Counted from the stretch's first letter, positions 40,304 to 58,300 are shown. The stretch: 64,000 nt of DNA from Nymphaea colorata (GCF_008831285.2 NW_022205068.1:35763-99762), one strand, 5' to 3'. Notes: a model not told the origin generated them from the sequence alone. Numbers and translations: made by a program.

Positions 40304-43300
40304 TAAGCAAATGAATGGCATAACCCCCATTCATTTATATGAACTTGTGATTTCAATCCTTAAATCGTTCTATGTAGACATAACAACAAGTTAAACGCAT
40401 TCGATTGCCTACAATAATATGTATATGTATAAAACACGTAATATATGTATACGAGTGATAAGTATACGATAATACATATAACTAATTAAACGCGTTCAAT
40501 TAACTTTACATGATCAAATGAATAACATTTATTTCATGCATATTCATTTGAACTTGTGATTTTGAAACCCTTAAATCATCCAATATAAGCGTAACATGTT
40601 CAACACATTGGATTAACTATAGTGAAGCAAATGAACTGATTAAAGTCTCATCTGTATTCATACAAACTTGTGATTTCAGTACATTAAATCAATCATTATA
40701 AATTAACAACATGTTGAACACATTGGATTAACTATAGGGGATCGAATGAAAGGCTTAAATCCTATTCGTATTGATACGAACTTGTGATTTCAATCCCTTA
40801 AATCAATCAATATAAATAAAACAAGTCCAACTCATGTTATTAACAATAAAGGAGCCAATCAATTGCTTAAATTTCATTCATATTCATACAAACGTTTCGT
40901 TTCAATACTTTTAACCGTTCAATATAAATGTAACAACAACTTAAAGTCATTGGATTAACGATAAGTAAGCAAATGAATGGCATAACCCCCATTCATTTAT
41001 ATGAACTTGTGATTTCAAATCCTTAAATCGTTCTATGTAGACATAACAACAAGTTAAACGCATTCGATTGCCTACAATAATATGTATATGTATAAAACAC
41101 GTAATATATGTATACGAGTGATAAGTATACGATAATACATATAACTAATTAAACGCGTTCAATTAACTTTACATGATCAAATGAATAACATTTATTTCAT
41201 GCATATTCATTTGAACTTGTGATTTTGAAACCCTTAAATCATCCAATATAAGCGTAACATGTTCAACACATTGGATTAACTATAGTGAAGCAAATGAACT
41301 GATTAAAGTCTCATCTGTATTCATACAAACTTGTGATTTCAGTACATTAAATCAATCATTATAAATTAACAACATGTTGAACACATTGGATTAACTATAG
41401 GGGATCGAATGAAAGGCTTAAATCCTATTCGTATTGATACGAACTTGTGATTTCAATCCCTTAAATCAATCAATATAAATAAAACAAGTCCAACTCATGT
41501 TATTAACAATAAAGGAGCCAATCAATTGCTTAAATTTCATTCATATTCATACAAACGTTTCGTTTCAATACTTTTAACCGTTCAATATAAATGTAACAAC
41601 AACTTAAAGTCATTGGATTAACGATAACTAAGCAAATGAATGGCATAACCCCCATTCATTTATATGAACTTGTGATTTCAATCCTTAAATCGTTCTATGT
41701 AGACATAACAACAAGTTAAACGCATTCGATTGCCTACAATAATATGTATATGTATAAAACACGTAATATATGTATACGAGTGATAAGTATACGATAATAC
41801 ATATAACTAATTAAACGCGTTCAATTAACTTTACATGATCAAATGAATAACATTTATTTCATGCATATTCATTTGAACTTGTGATTTTGAAACCCTTAAA
41901 TCATCCAATATAAGCGTAACATGTTCAACACATTGGATTAACTATAGTGAAGCAAATGAACTGATTAAAGTCTCATCTGTATTCATACAAACTTGTGATT
42001 TCAGTACATTAAATCAATCATTATAAATTAACAACATGTTGAACACATTGGATTAACTATAGGGGATCGAATGAAAGGCTTAAATCCTATTCGTATTGAT
42101 ACGAACTTGTGATTTCAATCCCTTAAATCAATCAATATAAATAAAACAAGTCCAACTCATGTTATTAACAATAAAGGAGCCAATCAATTGCTTAAATTTC
42201 ATTCATATTCATACAAACGTTTCGTTTCAATACTTTTAACCGTTCAATATAAATGTAACAACAACTTAAAGTCATTGGATTAACGATAACTAAGCAAATG
42301 AATGGCATAACCCCCATTCATTTATATGAACTTGTGATTTCAATCCTTAAATCGTTCTATGTAGACATAACAACAAGTTAAACGCATTCGATTGCCTACA
42401 ATAATATGTATATGTATAAAACCGTAATATATGTATACGAGTGATAAGTATACGATAATACATATAACTAATTAAACGCGTTCAATTAACTTACATGATC
42501 AAATGAATAACATTTATTTCATGCATATTCATTTGAACTTGTGATTTTGAAACCCTTAAATCATCCAATATAAGCGTAACATGTTCAACACATTGGATTA
42601 ACTATAGTGAAGCAAATGAACTGATTAAAGTCTCATCTGTATTCATACAAACTTGTGATTTCAGTACATTAAATCAATCATTATAAATTAACAACATGTT
42701 GAACACATTGGATTAACTATAGGGGATCGAATGAAAGGCTTAAATCCTATTCGTATTGATACGAACTTGTGATTTCAATCCCTTAAATCAATCAATATAA
42801 ATAAAACAAGTCCAACTCATGTTATTAACAATAAAGGAGCCAATCAATTGCTTAAATTTCATTCATATTCATACAAACGTTTCGTTTCAATACTTTTAAC
42901 CGTTCAATATAAATGTAACAACAACTTAAAGTCATTGGATTAACGATAAGTAAGCAAATGAATGGCATAACCCCATTCATTTATATGAACTTGTGATTTC
43001 AATCCTTAAATCGTTCTATGTAGACATAACAACAAGTTAAACGCATTCGATTGCCTACAATAATATGTATATGTATAAAACACGTAATATATGTATACGA
43101 GTGATAAGTATACGATAATACATATAACTAATTAAACGCGTTCAATTAACTTTACATGATCAAATGAATAACATTTATTTCATGCATATTCATTTGAACT
43201 TGTGATTTTGAAACCCTTAAATCATCCAATATAAGCGTAACATGTTCAACACATTGGATTAACTATAGTGAAGCAAATGAACTGATTAAAGTCTCATCTG

Positions 43301-46300
43301 TATTCATACAAACTTGTGATTTCAGTACATTAAATCAATCATTATAAATTAACAACATGTTGAACACATTGGATTAACTATAGGGGATCGAATGAAAGGC
43401 TTAAATCCTATTCGTATTGATACGAACTTGTGATTTCAATCCCTTAAATCAATCAATATAAATAAAACAAGTCCAACTCATGTTATTAACAATAAAGGAG
43501 CCAATCAATTGCTTAAATTTCATTCATATTCATACAAACGTTTCGTTTCAATACTTTTAACCGTTCAATATAAATGTAACAACAACTTAAAGTCATTGGA
43601 TTAACGATAAGTAAGCAAATGAATGGCATAACCCCCATTCATTTATATGAACTTGTGATTTCAATCCTTAAATCGTTCTATGTAGACATAACAACAAGTT
43701 AAACGCATTCGATTGCCTACAATAATATGTATATGTATAAAACACGTAATATATGTATACGAGTGATAAGTATACGATAATACATATAACTAATTAAACG
43801 CGTTCAATTAACTTTACATGATCAAATGAATAACATTTATTTCATGCATATTCATTTGAACTTGTGATTTTGAAACCCTTAAATCATCCAATATAAGCGT
43901 AACATGTTCAACACATTGGATTAACTATAGTGAAGCAAATGAACTGATTAAAGTCTCATCTGTATTCATACAAACTTGTGATTTCAGTACATTAAATCAA
44001 TCATTATAAATTAACAACATGTTGAACACATTGGATTAACTATAGGGGATCGAATGAAAGGCTTAAATCCTATTCGTATTGATACGAACTTGTGATTTCA
44101 ATCCCTTAAATCAATCAATATAAATAAAACAAGTCCAACTCATGTTATTAACAATAAAGGAGCCAATCAATTGCTTAAATTTCATTCATATTCATACAAA
44201 CGTTTCGTTTCAATACTTTTAACCGTTCAATATAAATGTAACAACAACTTAAAGTCATTGGATTAACGATAAGTAAGCAAATGAATGGCATAACCCCCAT
44301 TCATTTATATGAACTTGTGATTTCAATTCCTTAAATCGTTCTATGTAGACATAACAACAAGTTAAACGCATTCGATTGCCTACAATAATATGTATATGTA
44401 TAAAACCGTAATATATGTATACGAGTGATAAGTATACGATAATACATATAACTAATTAAACGCGTTCAATTAACTTTACATGATCAAATGAATAACATTT
44501 ATTTCATGCATATTCATTTGAACTTGTGATTTTGAAACCCTTAAATCATCCAATATAAGCGTAACATGTTCAACACATTGGATTAACTATAGTGAAGCAA
44601 ATGAACTGATTAAAGTCTCATCTGTATTCATACAAACTTGTGATTTCAGTACATTAAATCAATCATTATAAATTAACAACATGTTGAACACATTGGATTA
44701 ACTATAGGGGATCGAATGAAAGGCTTAAATCCTATTCGTATTGATACGAACTTGTGATTTCAATCCCTTAAATCAATCAATATAAATAAAACAAGTCCAA
44801 CTCATGTTATTAACAATAAAGGAGCCAATCAATTGCTTAAATTTCATTCATATTCATACAAACGTTTCGTTTCAATACTTTTAACCGTTCAATATAAATG
44901 TAACAACAACTTAAAGTCATTGGATTAACGATAATAAGCAAATGAATGGCATAACCCCCATTCATTTATATGAACTTGTGATTTCAATCCTTAAATCGTT
45001 CTATGTAGACATAACAACAAGTTAAACGCATTCGATTGCCTACAATAATATGTATATGTATAAAACACGTAATATATGTATACGAGTGATAAGTATACGA
45101 TAATACATATAACTAATTAAACGCGTTCAATTAACTTTACATGATCAAATGAATAACATTTATTTCATGCATATTCATTTGAACTTGTGATTTTGAAACC
45201 CTTAAATCATCCAATATAAGCGTAACATGTTCAACACATTGGATTAACTATAGTGAAGCAAATGAACTGATTAAAGTCTCATCTGTATTCATACAAACTT
45301 GTGATTTCAGTACATTAAATCAATCATTATAAATTAACAACATGTTGAACACATTGGATTAACTATAGGGGATCGAATGAAAGGCTTAAATCCTATTCGT
45401 ATTGATACGAACTTGTGATTTCAATCCCTTAAATCAATCAATATAAATAAAACAAGTCCAACTCATGTTATTAACAATAAAGGAGCCAATCAATTGCTTA
45501 AATTTCATTCATATTCATACAAACGTTTCGTTTCAATACTTTTAACCGTTCAATATAAATGTAACAACAACTTAAAGTCATTGGATTAACGATAAGTAAG
45601 CAAATGAATGGCATAACCCCCATTCATTTATATGAACTTGTGATTTCAATCCTTAAATCGTTCTATGTAGACATAACAACAAGTTAAACGCATTCGATTG
45701 CCTACAATAATATGTATATGTATAAAACACGTAATATATGTATACGAGTGATAAGTATACGATAATACATATAACTAATTAAACGCGTTCAATTAACTTT
45801 ACATGATCAAATGAATAACATTTATTTCATGCATATTCATTTGAACTTGTGATTTTGAAACCCTTAAATCATCCAATATAAGCGTAACATGTTCAACACA
45901 TTGGATTAACTATAGTGAAGCAAATGAACTGATTAAAGTCTCATCTGTATTCATACAAACTTGTGATTTCAGTACATTAAATCAATCATTATAAATTAAC
46001 AACATGTTGAACACATTGGATTAACTATAGGGGATCGAATGAAAGGCTTAAATCCTATTCGTATTGATACGAACTTGTGATTTCAATCCCTTAAATCAAT
46101 CAATATAAATAAAACAAGTCCAACTCATGTTATTAACAATAAAGGAGCCAATCAATTGCTTAAATTTCATTCATATTCATACAAACGTTTCGTTTCAATA
46201 CTTTTAACCGTTCAATATAAATGTAACAACAACTTAAAGTCATTGGATTAACGATAAGTAAGCAAATGAATGGCATAACCCCCATTCATTTATATGAACT

Positions 46301-49300
46301 TGTGATTTCAAATCCTTAAATCGTTCTATGTAGACATAACAACAAGTTAAACGCATTCGATTGCCTACAATAATATGTATATGTATAAAACACGTAATAT
46401 ATGTATACGAGTGATAAGTATACGATAATACATATAACTAATTAAACGCGTTCAATTAACTTTACATGATCAAATGAATAACATTTATTTCATGCATATT
46501 CATTTGAACTTGTGATTTTGAAACCCTTAAATCATCCAATATAAGCGTAACATGTTCAACACATTGGATTAACTATAGTGAAGCAAATGAACTGATTAAA
46601 GTCTCATCTGTATTCATACAAACTTGTGATTTCAGTACATTAAATCAATCATTATAAATTAACAACATGTTGAACACATTGGATTAACTATAGGGGATCG
46701 AATGAAAGGCTTAAATCCTATTCGTATTGATACGAACTTGTGATTTCAATCCCTTAAATCAATCAATATAAATAAAACAAGTCCAACTCATGTTATTAAC
46801 AATAAAGGAGCCAATCAATTGCTTAAATTTCATTCATATTCATACAAACGTTTCGTTTCAATACTTTTAACCGTTCAATATAAATGTAACAACAACTTAA
46901 AGTCATTGGATTAACGATAAGTAAGCAAATGAATGGCATAACCCCCATTCATTTATATGAACTTGTGATTTCAATCCTTAAATCGTTCTATGTAGACATA
47001 ACAACAAGTTAAACGCATTCGATTGCCTACAATAATATGTATATGTATAAAACACGTAATATATGTATACGAGTGATAAGTATACGATAATACATATAAC
47101 TAATTAAACGCGTTCAATTAACTTTACATGATCAAATGAATAACATTTATTTCATGCATATTCATTTGAACTTGTGATTTTGAAACCCTTAAATCATCCA
47201 ATATAAGCGTAACATGTTCAACACATTGGATTAACTATAGTGAAGCAAATGAACTGATTAAAGTCTCATCTGTATTCATACAAACTTGTGATTTCAGTAC
47301 ATTAAATCAATCATTATAAATTAACAACATGTTGAACACATTGGATTAACTATAGGGGATCGAATGAAAGGCTTAAATCCTATTCGTATTGATACGAACT
47401 TGTGATTTCAATCCCTTAAATCAATCAATATAAATAAAACAAGTCCAACTCATGTTATTAACAATAAAGGAGCCAATCAATTGCTTAAATTTCATTCATA
47501 TTCATACAAACGTTTCGTTTCAATACTTTTAACCGTTCAATATAAATGTAACAACAACTTAAAGTCATTGGATTAACGATAATAAGCAAATGAATGGCAT
47601 AACCCCCATTCATTTATATGAACTTGTGATTTCAATTCCTTAAATCGTTCTATGTAGACATAACAACAAGTTAAACGCATTCGATTGCCTACAATAATAT
47701 GTATATGTATAAAACACGTAATATATGTATACGAGTGATAAGTATACGATAATACATATAACTAATTAAACGCGTTCAATTAACTTACATGATCAAATGA
47801 ATAACATTTATTTCATGCATATTCATTTGAACTTGTGATTTTGAAACCCTTAAATCATCCAATATAAGCGTAACATGTTCAACACATTGGATTAACTATA
47901 GTGAAGCAAATGAACTGATTAAAGTCTCATCTGTATTCATACAAACTTGTGATTTCAGTACATTAAATCAATCATTATAAATTAACAACATGTTGAACAC
48001 ATTGGATTAACTATAGGGGATCGAATGAAAGGCTTAAATCCTATTCGTATTGATACGAACTTGTGATTTCAATCCCTTAAATCAATCAATATAAATAAAA
48101 CAAGTCCAACTCATGTTATTAACAATAAAGGAGCCAATCAATTGCTTAAATTTCATTCATATTCATACAAACGTTTCGTTTCAATACTTTTAACCGTTCA
48201 ATATAAATGTAACAACAACTTAAAGTCATTGGATTAACGATAAGTAAGCAAATGAATGGCATAACCCCCATTCATTTATATGAACTTGTGATTTCAATTC
48301 CTTAAATCGTTCTATGTAGACATAACAACAAGTTAAACGCATTCGATTGCCTACAATAATATGTATATGTATAAAACCGTAATATATGTATACGAGTGAT
48401 AAGTATACGATAATACATATAACTAATTAAACGCGTTCAATTAACTTTACATGATCAAATGAATAACATTTATTTCATGCATATTCATTTGAACTTGTGA
48501 TTTTGAAACCCTTAAATCATCCAATATAAGCGTAACATGTTCAACACATTGGATTAACTATAGTGAAGCAAATGAACTGATTAAAGTCTCATCTGTATTC
48601 ATACAAACTTGTGATTTCAGTACATTAAATCAATCATTATAAATTAACAACATGTTGAACACATTGGATTAACTATAGGGGATCGAATGAAAGGCTTAAA
48701 TCCTATTCGTATTGATACGAACTTGTGATTTCAATCCCTTAAATCAATCAATATAAATAAAACAAGTCCAACTCATGTTATTAACAATAAAGGAGCCAAT
48801 CAATTGCTTAAATTTCATTCATATTCATACAAACGTTTCGTTTCAATACTTTTAACCGTTCAATATAAATGTAACAACAACTTAAAGTCATTGGATTAAC
48901 GATAAGTAAGCAAATGAATGGCATAACCCCATTCATTTATATGAACTTGTGATTTCAATCCTTAAATCGTTCTATGTAGACATAACAACAAGTTAAACGC
49001 ATTCGATTGCCTACAATAATATGTATATGTATAAAACACGTAATATATGTATACGAGTGATAAGTATACGATAATACATATAACTAATTAAACGCGTTCA
49101 ATTAACTTTACATGATCAAATGAATAACATTTATTTCATGCATATTCATTTGAACTTGTGATTTTGAAACCCTTAAATCATCCAATATAAGCGTAACATG
49201 TTCAACACATTGGATTAACTATAGTGAAGCAAATGAACTGATAAAGTCTCATCTGTATTCATACAAACTTGTGATTTCAGTACATTAAATCAATCATTAT

Positions 49301-52300
49301 AAATTAACAACATGTTGAACACATTGGATTAACTATAGGGGATCGAATGAAAGGCTTAAATCCTATTCGTATTGATACGAACTTGTGATTTCAATCCCTT
49401 AAATCAATCAATATAAATAAAACAAGTCCAACTCATGTTATTAACAATAAAGGAGCCAATCAATTGCTTAAATTTCATTCATATTCATACAAACGTTTCG
49501 TTTCAATACTTTTAACCGTTCAATATAAATGTAACAACAACTTAAAGTCATTGGATTAACGATAAGTAAGCAAATGAATGGCATAACCCCCATTCATTTA
49601 TATGAACTTGTGATTTCAATCCTTAAATCGTTCTATGTAGACATAACAACAAGTTAAACGCATTCGATTGCCTACAATAATATGTATATGTATAAAACAC
49701 GTAATATATGTATACGAGTGATAAGTATACGATAATACATATAACTAATTAAACGCGTTCAATTAACTTTACATGATCAAATGAATAACATTTATTTCAT
49801 GCATATTCATTTGAACTTGTGATTTTGAAACCCTTAAATCATCCAATATAAGCGTAACATGTTCAACACATTGGATTAACTATAGTGAAGCAAATGAACT
49901 GATTAAAGTCTCATCTGTATTCATACAAACTTGTGATTTCAGTACATTAAATCAATCATTATAAATTAACAACATGTTGAACACATTGGATTAACTATAG
50001 GGGATCGAATGAAAGGCTTAAATCCTATTCGTATTGATACGAACTTGTGATTTCAATCCCTTAAATCAATCAATATAAATAAAACAAGTCCAACTCATGT
50101 TATTAACAATAAAGGAGCCAATCAATTGCTTAAATTTCATTCATATTCATACAAACGTTTCGTTTCAATACTTTTAACCGTTCAATATAAATGTAACAAC
50201 AACTTAAAGTCATTGGATTAACGATAACTAAGCAAATGAATGGCATAACCCCCATTCATTTATATGAACTTGTGATTTCAATCCTTAAATCGTTCTATGT
50301 AGACATAACAACAAGTTAAACGCATTCGATTGCCTACAATAATATGTATATGTATAAAACACGTAATATATGTATACGAGTGATAAGTATACGATAATAC
50401 ATATAACTAATTAAACGCGTTCAATTAACTTTACATGATCAAATGAATAACATTTATTTCATGCATATTCATTTGAACTTGTGATTTTGAAACCCTTAAA
50501 TCATCCAATATAAGCGTAACATGTTCAACACATTGGATTAACTATAGTGAAGCAAATGAACTGATTAAAGTCTCATCTGTATTCATACAAACTTGTGATT
50601 TCAGTACATTAAATCAATCATTATAAATTAACAACATGTTGAACACATTGGATTAACTATAGGGGATCGAATGAAAGGCTTAAATCCTATTCGTATTGAT
50701 ACGAACTTGTGATTTCAATCCCTTAAATCAATCAATATAAATAAAACAAGTCCAACTCATGTTATTAACAATAAAGGAGCCAATCAATTGCTTAAATTTC
50801 ATTCATATTCATACAAACGTTTCGTTTCAATACTTTTAACCGTTCAATATAAATGTAACAACAACTTAAAGTCATTGGATTAACGATAAGTAAGCAAATG
50901 AATGGCATAACCCCCATTCATTTATATGAACTTGTGATTTCAATCCTTAAATCGTTCTATGTAGACATAACAACAAGTTAAACGCATTCGATTGCCTACA
51001 ATAATATGTATATGTATAAAACACGTAATATATGTATACGAGTGATAAGTATACGATAATACATATAACTAATTAAACGCGTTCAATTAACTTTACATGA
51101 TCAAATGAATAACATTTATTTCATGCATATTCATTTGAACTTGTGATTTTGAAACCCTTAAATCATCCAATATAAGCGTAACATGTTCAACACATTGGAT
51201 TAACTATAGTGAAGCAAATGAACTGATTAAAGTCTCATCTGTATTCATACAAACTTGTGATTTCAGTACATTAAATCAATCATTATAAATTAACAACATG
51301 TTGAACACATTGGATTAACTATAGGGGATCGAATGAAAGGCTTAAATCCTATTCGTATTGATACGAACTTGTGATTTCAATCCCTTAAATCAATCAATAT
51401 AAATAAAACAAGTCCAACTCATGTTATTAACAATAAAGGAGCCAATCAATTGCTTAAATTTCATTCATATTCATACAAACGTTTCGTTTCAATACTTTTA
51501 ACCGTTCAATATAAATGTAACAACAACTTAAAGTCATTGGATTAACGATAAGTAAGCAAATGAATGGCATAACCCCCATTCATTTATATGAACTTGTGAT
51601 TTCAATTCCTTAAATCGTTCTATGTAGACATAACAACAAGTTAAACGCATTCGATTGCCTACAATAATATGTATATGTATAAAACACGTAATATATGTAT
51701 ACGAGTGATAAGTATACGATAATACATATAACTAATTAAACGCGTTCAATTAACTTTACATGATCAAATGAATAACATTTATTTCATGCATATTCATTTG
51801 AACTTGTGATTTTGAAACCCTTAAATCATCCAATATAAGCGTAACATGTTCAACACATTGGATTAACTATAGTGAAGCAAATGAACTGATTAAAGTCTCA
51901 TCTGTATTCATACAAACTTGTGATTTCAGTACATTAAATCAATCATTATAAATTAACAACATGTTGAACACATTGGATTAACTATAGGGGATCGAATGAA
52001 AGGCTTAAATCCTATTCGTATTGATACGAACTTGTGATTTCAATCCCTTAAATCAATCAATATAAATAAAACAAGTCCAACTCATGTTATTAACAATAAA
52101 GGAGCCAATCAATTGCTTAAATTTCATTCATATTCATACAAACGTTTCGTTTCAATACTTTTAACCGTTCAATATAAATGTAACAACAACTTAAAGTCAT
52201 TGGATTAACGATAACTAAGCAAATGAATGGCATAACCCCCATTCATTTATATGAACTTGTGATTTCAATCCTTAAATCGTTCTATGTAGACATAACAACA

Positions 52301-55300
52301 AGTTAAACGCATTCGATTGCCTACAATAATATGTATATGTATAAAACCGTAATATATGTATACGAGTGATAAGTATACGATAATACATATAACTAATTAA
52401 ACGCGTTCAATTAACTTACATGATCAAATGAATAACATTTATTTCATGCATATTCATTTGAACTTGTGATTTTGAAACCCTTAAATCATCCAATATAAGC
52501 GTAACATGTTCAACACATTGGATTAACTATAGTGAAGCAAATGAACTGATTAAAGTCTCATCTGTATTCATACAAACTTGTGATTTCAGTACATTAAATC
52601 AATCATTATAAATTAACAACATGTTGAACACATTGGATTAACTATAGGGGATCGAATGAAAGGCTTAAATCCTATTCGTATTGATACGAACTTGTGATTT
52701 CAATCCCTTAAATCAATCAATATAAATAAAACAAGTCCAACTCATGTTATTAACAATAAAGGAGCCAATCAATTGCTTAAATTTCATTCATATTCATACA
52801 AACGTTTCGTTTCAATACTTTTAACCGTTCAATATAAATGTAACAACAACTTAAAGTCATTGGATTAACGATAAGTAAGCAAATGAATGGCATAACCCCC
52901 ATTCATTTATATGAACTTGTGATTTCAATTCCTTAAATCGTTCTATGTAGACATAACAACAAGTTAAACGCATTCGATTGCCTACAATAATATGTATATG
53001 TATAAAACCGTAATATATGTATACGAGTGATAAGTATACGATAATACATATAACTAATTAAACGCGTTCAATTAACTTACATGATCAAATGAATAACATT
53101 TATTTCATGCATATTCATTTGAACTTGTGATTTTGAAACCCTTAAATCATCCAATATAAGCGTAACATGTTCAACACATTGGATTAACTATAGTGAAGCA
53201 AATGAACTGATTAAAGTCTCATCTGTATTCATACAAACTTGTGATTTCAGTACATTAAATCAATCATTATAAATTAACAACATGTTGAACACATTGGATT
53301 AACTATAGGGGATCGAATGAAAGGCTTAAATCCTATTCGTATTGATACGAACTTGTGATTTCAATCCCTTAAATCAATCAATATAAATAAAACAAGTCCA
53401 ACTCATGTTATTAACAATAAAGGAGCCAATCAATTGCTTAAATTTCATTCATATTCATACAAACGTTTCGTTTCAATACTTTTAACCGTTCAATATAAAT
53501 GTAACAACAACTTAAAGTCATTGGATTAACGATAATAAGCAAATGAATGGCATAACCCCATTCATTTATATGAACTTGTGATTTCAATTCCTTAAATCGT
53601 TCTATGTAGACATAACAACAAGTTAAACGCATTCGATTGCCTACAATAATATGTATATGTATAAAACACGTAATATATGTATACGAGTGATAAGTATACG
53701 ATAATACATATAACTAATTAAACGCGTTCAATTAACTTACATGATCAAATGAATAACATTTATTTCATGCATATTCATTTGAACTTGTGATTTTGAAACC
53801 CTTAAATCATCCAATATAAGCGTAACATGTTCAACACATTGGATTAACTATAGTGAAGCAAATGAACTGATAAAGTCTCATCTGTATTCATACAAACTTG
53901 TGATTTCAGTACATTAAATCAATCATTATAAATTAACAACATGTTGAACACATTGGATTAACTATAGGGGATCGAATGAAAGGCTTAAATCCTATTCGTA
54001 TTGATACGAACTTGTGATTTCAATCCCTTAAATCAATCAATATAAATAAAACAAGTCCAACTCATGTTATTAACAATAAAGGAGCCAATCAATTGCTTAA
54101 ATTTCATTCATATTCATACAAACGTTTCGTTTCAATACTTTTAACCGTTCAATATAAATGTAACAACAACTTAAAGTCATTGGATTAACGATAAGTAAGC
54201 AAATGAATGGCATAACCCCCATTCATTTATATGAACTTGTGATTTCAAATCCTTAAATCGTTCTATGTAGACATAACAACAAGTTAAACGCATTCGATTG
54301 CCTACAATAATATGTATATGTATAAAACCGTAATATATGTATACGAGTGATAAGTATACGATAATACATATAACTAATTAAACGCGTTCAATTAACTTTA
54401 CATGATCAAATGAATAACATTTATTTCATGCATATTCATTTGAACTTGTGATTTTGAAACCCTTAAATCATCCAATATAAGCGTAACATGTTCAACACAT
54501 TGGATTAACTATAGTGAAGCAAATGAACTGATTAAAGTCTCATCTGTATTCATACAAACTTGTGATTTCAGTACATTAAATCAATCATTATAAATTAACA
54601 ACATGTTGAACACATTGGATTAACTATAGGGGATCGAATGAAAGGCTTAAATCCTATTCGTATTGATACGAACTTGTGATTTCAATCCCTTAAATCAATC
54701 AATATAAATAAAACAAGTCCAACTCATGTTATTAACAATAAAGGAGCCAATCAATTGCTTAAATTTCATTCATATTCATACAAACGTTTCGTTTCAATAC
54801 TTTTAACCGTTCAATATAAATGTAACAACAACTTAAAGTCATTGGATTAACGATAACTAAGCAAATGAATGGCATAACCCCCATTCATTTATATGAACTT
54901 GTGATTTCAAATCCTTAAATCGTTCTATGTAGACATAACAACAAGTTAAACGCATTCGATTGCCTACAATAATATGTATATGTATAAAACACGTAATATA
55001 TGTATACGAGTGATAAGTATACGATAATACATATAACTAATTAAACGCGTTCAATTAACTTTACATGATCAAATGAATAACATTTATTTCATGCATATTC
55101 ATTTGAACTTGTGATTTTGAAACCCTTAAATCATCCAATATAAGCGTAACATGTTCAACACATTGGATTAACTATAGTGAAGCAAATGAACTGATTAAAG
55201 TCTCATCTGTATTCATACAAACTTGTGATTTCAGTACATTAAATCAATCATTATAAATTAACAACATGTTGAACACATTGGATTAACTATAGGGGATCGA

Positions 55301-58300
55301 ATGAAAGGCTTAAATCCTATTCGTATTGATACGAACTTGTGATTTCAATCCCTTAAATCAATCAATATAAATAAAACAAGTCCAACTCATGTTATTAACA
55401 ATAAAGGAGCCAATCAATTGCTTAAATTTCATTCATATTCATACAAACGTTTCGTTTCAATACTTTTAACCGTTCAATATAAATGTAACAACAACTTAAA
55501 GTCATTGGATTAACGATAAGTAAGCAAATGAATGGCATAACCCCCATTCATTTATATGAACTTGTGATTTCAATCCTTAAATCGTTCTATGTAGACATAA
55601 CAACAAGTTAAACGCATTCGATTGCCTACAATAATATGTATATGTATAAAACCGTAATATATGTATACGAGTGATAAGTATACGATAATACATATAACTA
55701 ATTAAACGCGTTCAATTAACTTTACATGATCAAATGAATAACATTTATTTCATGCATATTCATTTGAACTTGTGATTTTGAAACCCTTAAATCATCCAAT
55801 ATAAGCGTAACATGTTCAACACATTGGATTAACTATAGTGAAGCAAATGAACTGATTAAAGTCTCATCTGTATTCATACAAACTTGTGATTTCAGTACAT
55901 TAAATCAATCATTATAAATTAACAACATGTTGAACACATTGGATTAACTATAGGGGATCGAATGAAAGGCTTAAATCCTATTCGTATTGATACGAACTTG
56001 TGATTTCAATCCCTTAAATCAATCAATATAAATAAAACAAGTCCAACTCATGTTATTAACAATAAAGGAGCCAATCAATTGCTTAAATTTCATTCATATT
56101 CATACAAACGTTTCGTTTCAATACTTTTAACCGTTCAATATAAATGTAACAACAACTTAAAGTCATTGGATTAACGATAAGTAAGCAAATGAATGGCATA
56201 ACCCCCATTCATTTATATGAACTTGTGATTTCAATCCTTAAATCGTTCTATGTAGACATAACAACAAGTTAAACGCATTCGATTGCCTACAATAATATGT
56301 ATATGTATAAAACACGTAATATATGTATACGAGTGATAAGTATACGATAATACATATAACTAATTAAACGCGTTCAATTAACTTTACATGATCAAATGAA
56401 TAACATTTATTTCATGCATATTCATTTGAACTTGTGATTTTGAAACCCTTAAATCATCCAATATAAGCGTAACATGTTCAACACATTGGATTAACTATAG
56501 TGAAGCAAATGAACTGATTAAAGTCTCATCTGTATTCATACAAACTTGTGATTTCAGTACATTAAATCAATCATTATAAATTAACAACATGTTGAACACA
56601 TTGGATTAACTATAGGGGATCGAATGAAAGGCTTAAATCCTATTCGTATTGATACGAACTTGTGATTTCAATCCCTTAAATCAATCAATATAAATAAAAC
56701 AAGTCCAACTCATGTTATTAACAATAAAGGAGCCAATCAATTGCTTAAATTTCATTCATATTCATACAAACGTTTCGTTTCAATACTTTTAACCGTTCAA
56801 TATAAATGTAACAACAACTTAAAGTCATTGGATTAACGATAAGTAAGCAAATGAATGGCATAACCCCATTCATTTATATGAACTTGTGATTTCAATCCTT
56901 AAATCGTTCTATGTAGACATAACAACAAGTTAAACGCATTCGATTGCCTACAATAATATGTATATGTATAAAACACGTAATATATGTATACGAGTGATAA
57001 GTATACGATAATACATATAACTAATTAAACGCGTTCAATTAACTTTACATGATCAAATGAATAACATTTATTTCATGCATATTCATTTGAACTTGTGATT
57101 TTGAAACCCTTAAATCATCCAATATAAGCGTAACATGTTCAACACATTGGATTAACTATAGTGAAGCAAATGAACTGATTAAAGTCTCATCTGTATTCAT
57201 ACAAACTTGTGATTTCAGTACATTAAATCAATCATTATAAATTAACAACATGTTGAACACATTGGATTAACTATAGGGGATCGAATGAAAGGCTTAAATC
57301 CTATTCGTATTGATACGAACTTGTGATTTCAATCCCTTAAATCAATCAATATAAATAAAACAAGTCCAACTCATGTTATTAACAATAAAGGAGCCAATCA
57401 ATTGCTTAAATTTCATTCATATTCATACAAACGTTTCGTTTCAATACTTTTAACCGTTCAATATAAATGTAACAACAACTTAAAGTCATTGGATTAACGA
57501 TAAGTAAGCAAATGAATGGCATAACCCCCATTCATTTATATGAACTTGTGATTTCAATCCTTAAATCGTTCTATGTAGACATAACAACAAGTTAAACGCA
57601 TTCGATTGCCTACAATAATATGTATATGTATAAAACACGTAATATATGTATACGAGTGATAAGTATACGATAATACATATAACTAATTAAACGCGTTCAA
57701 TTAACTTTACATGATCAAATGAATAACATTTATTTCATGCATATTCATTTGAACTTGTGATTTTGAAACCCTTAAATCATCCAATATAAGCGTAACATGT
57801 TCAACACATTGGATTAACTATAGTGAAGCAAATGAATGATTAAAGTCTCATCTGTATTCATACAAACTTGTGATTTCAGTACATTAAATCAATCATTATA
57901 AATTAACAACATGTTGAACACATTGGATTAACTATAGGGGATCGAATGAAAGGCTTAAATCCTATTCGTATTGATACGAACTTGTGATTTCAATCCCTTA
58001 AATCAATCAATATAAATAAAACAAGTCCAACTCATGTTATTAACAATAAAGGAGCAATCAATTGCTTAAATTTCATTCATATTCATACAAACGTTTCGTT
58101 TCAATACTTTTAACCGTTCAATATAAATGTAACAACAACTTAAAGTCATTGGATTAACGATAAGTAAGCAAATGAATGGCATAACCCCCATTCATTTATA
58201 TGAACTTGTGATTTCAATTCCTTAAATCGTTCTATGTAGACATAACAACAAGTTAAACGCATTCGATTGCCTACAATAATATGTATATGTATAAAACACG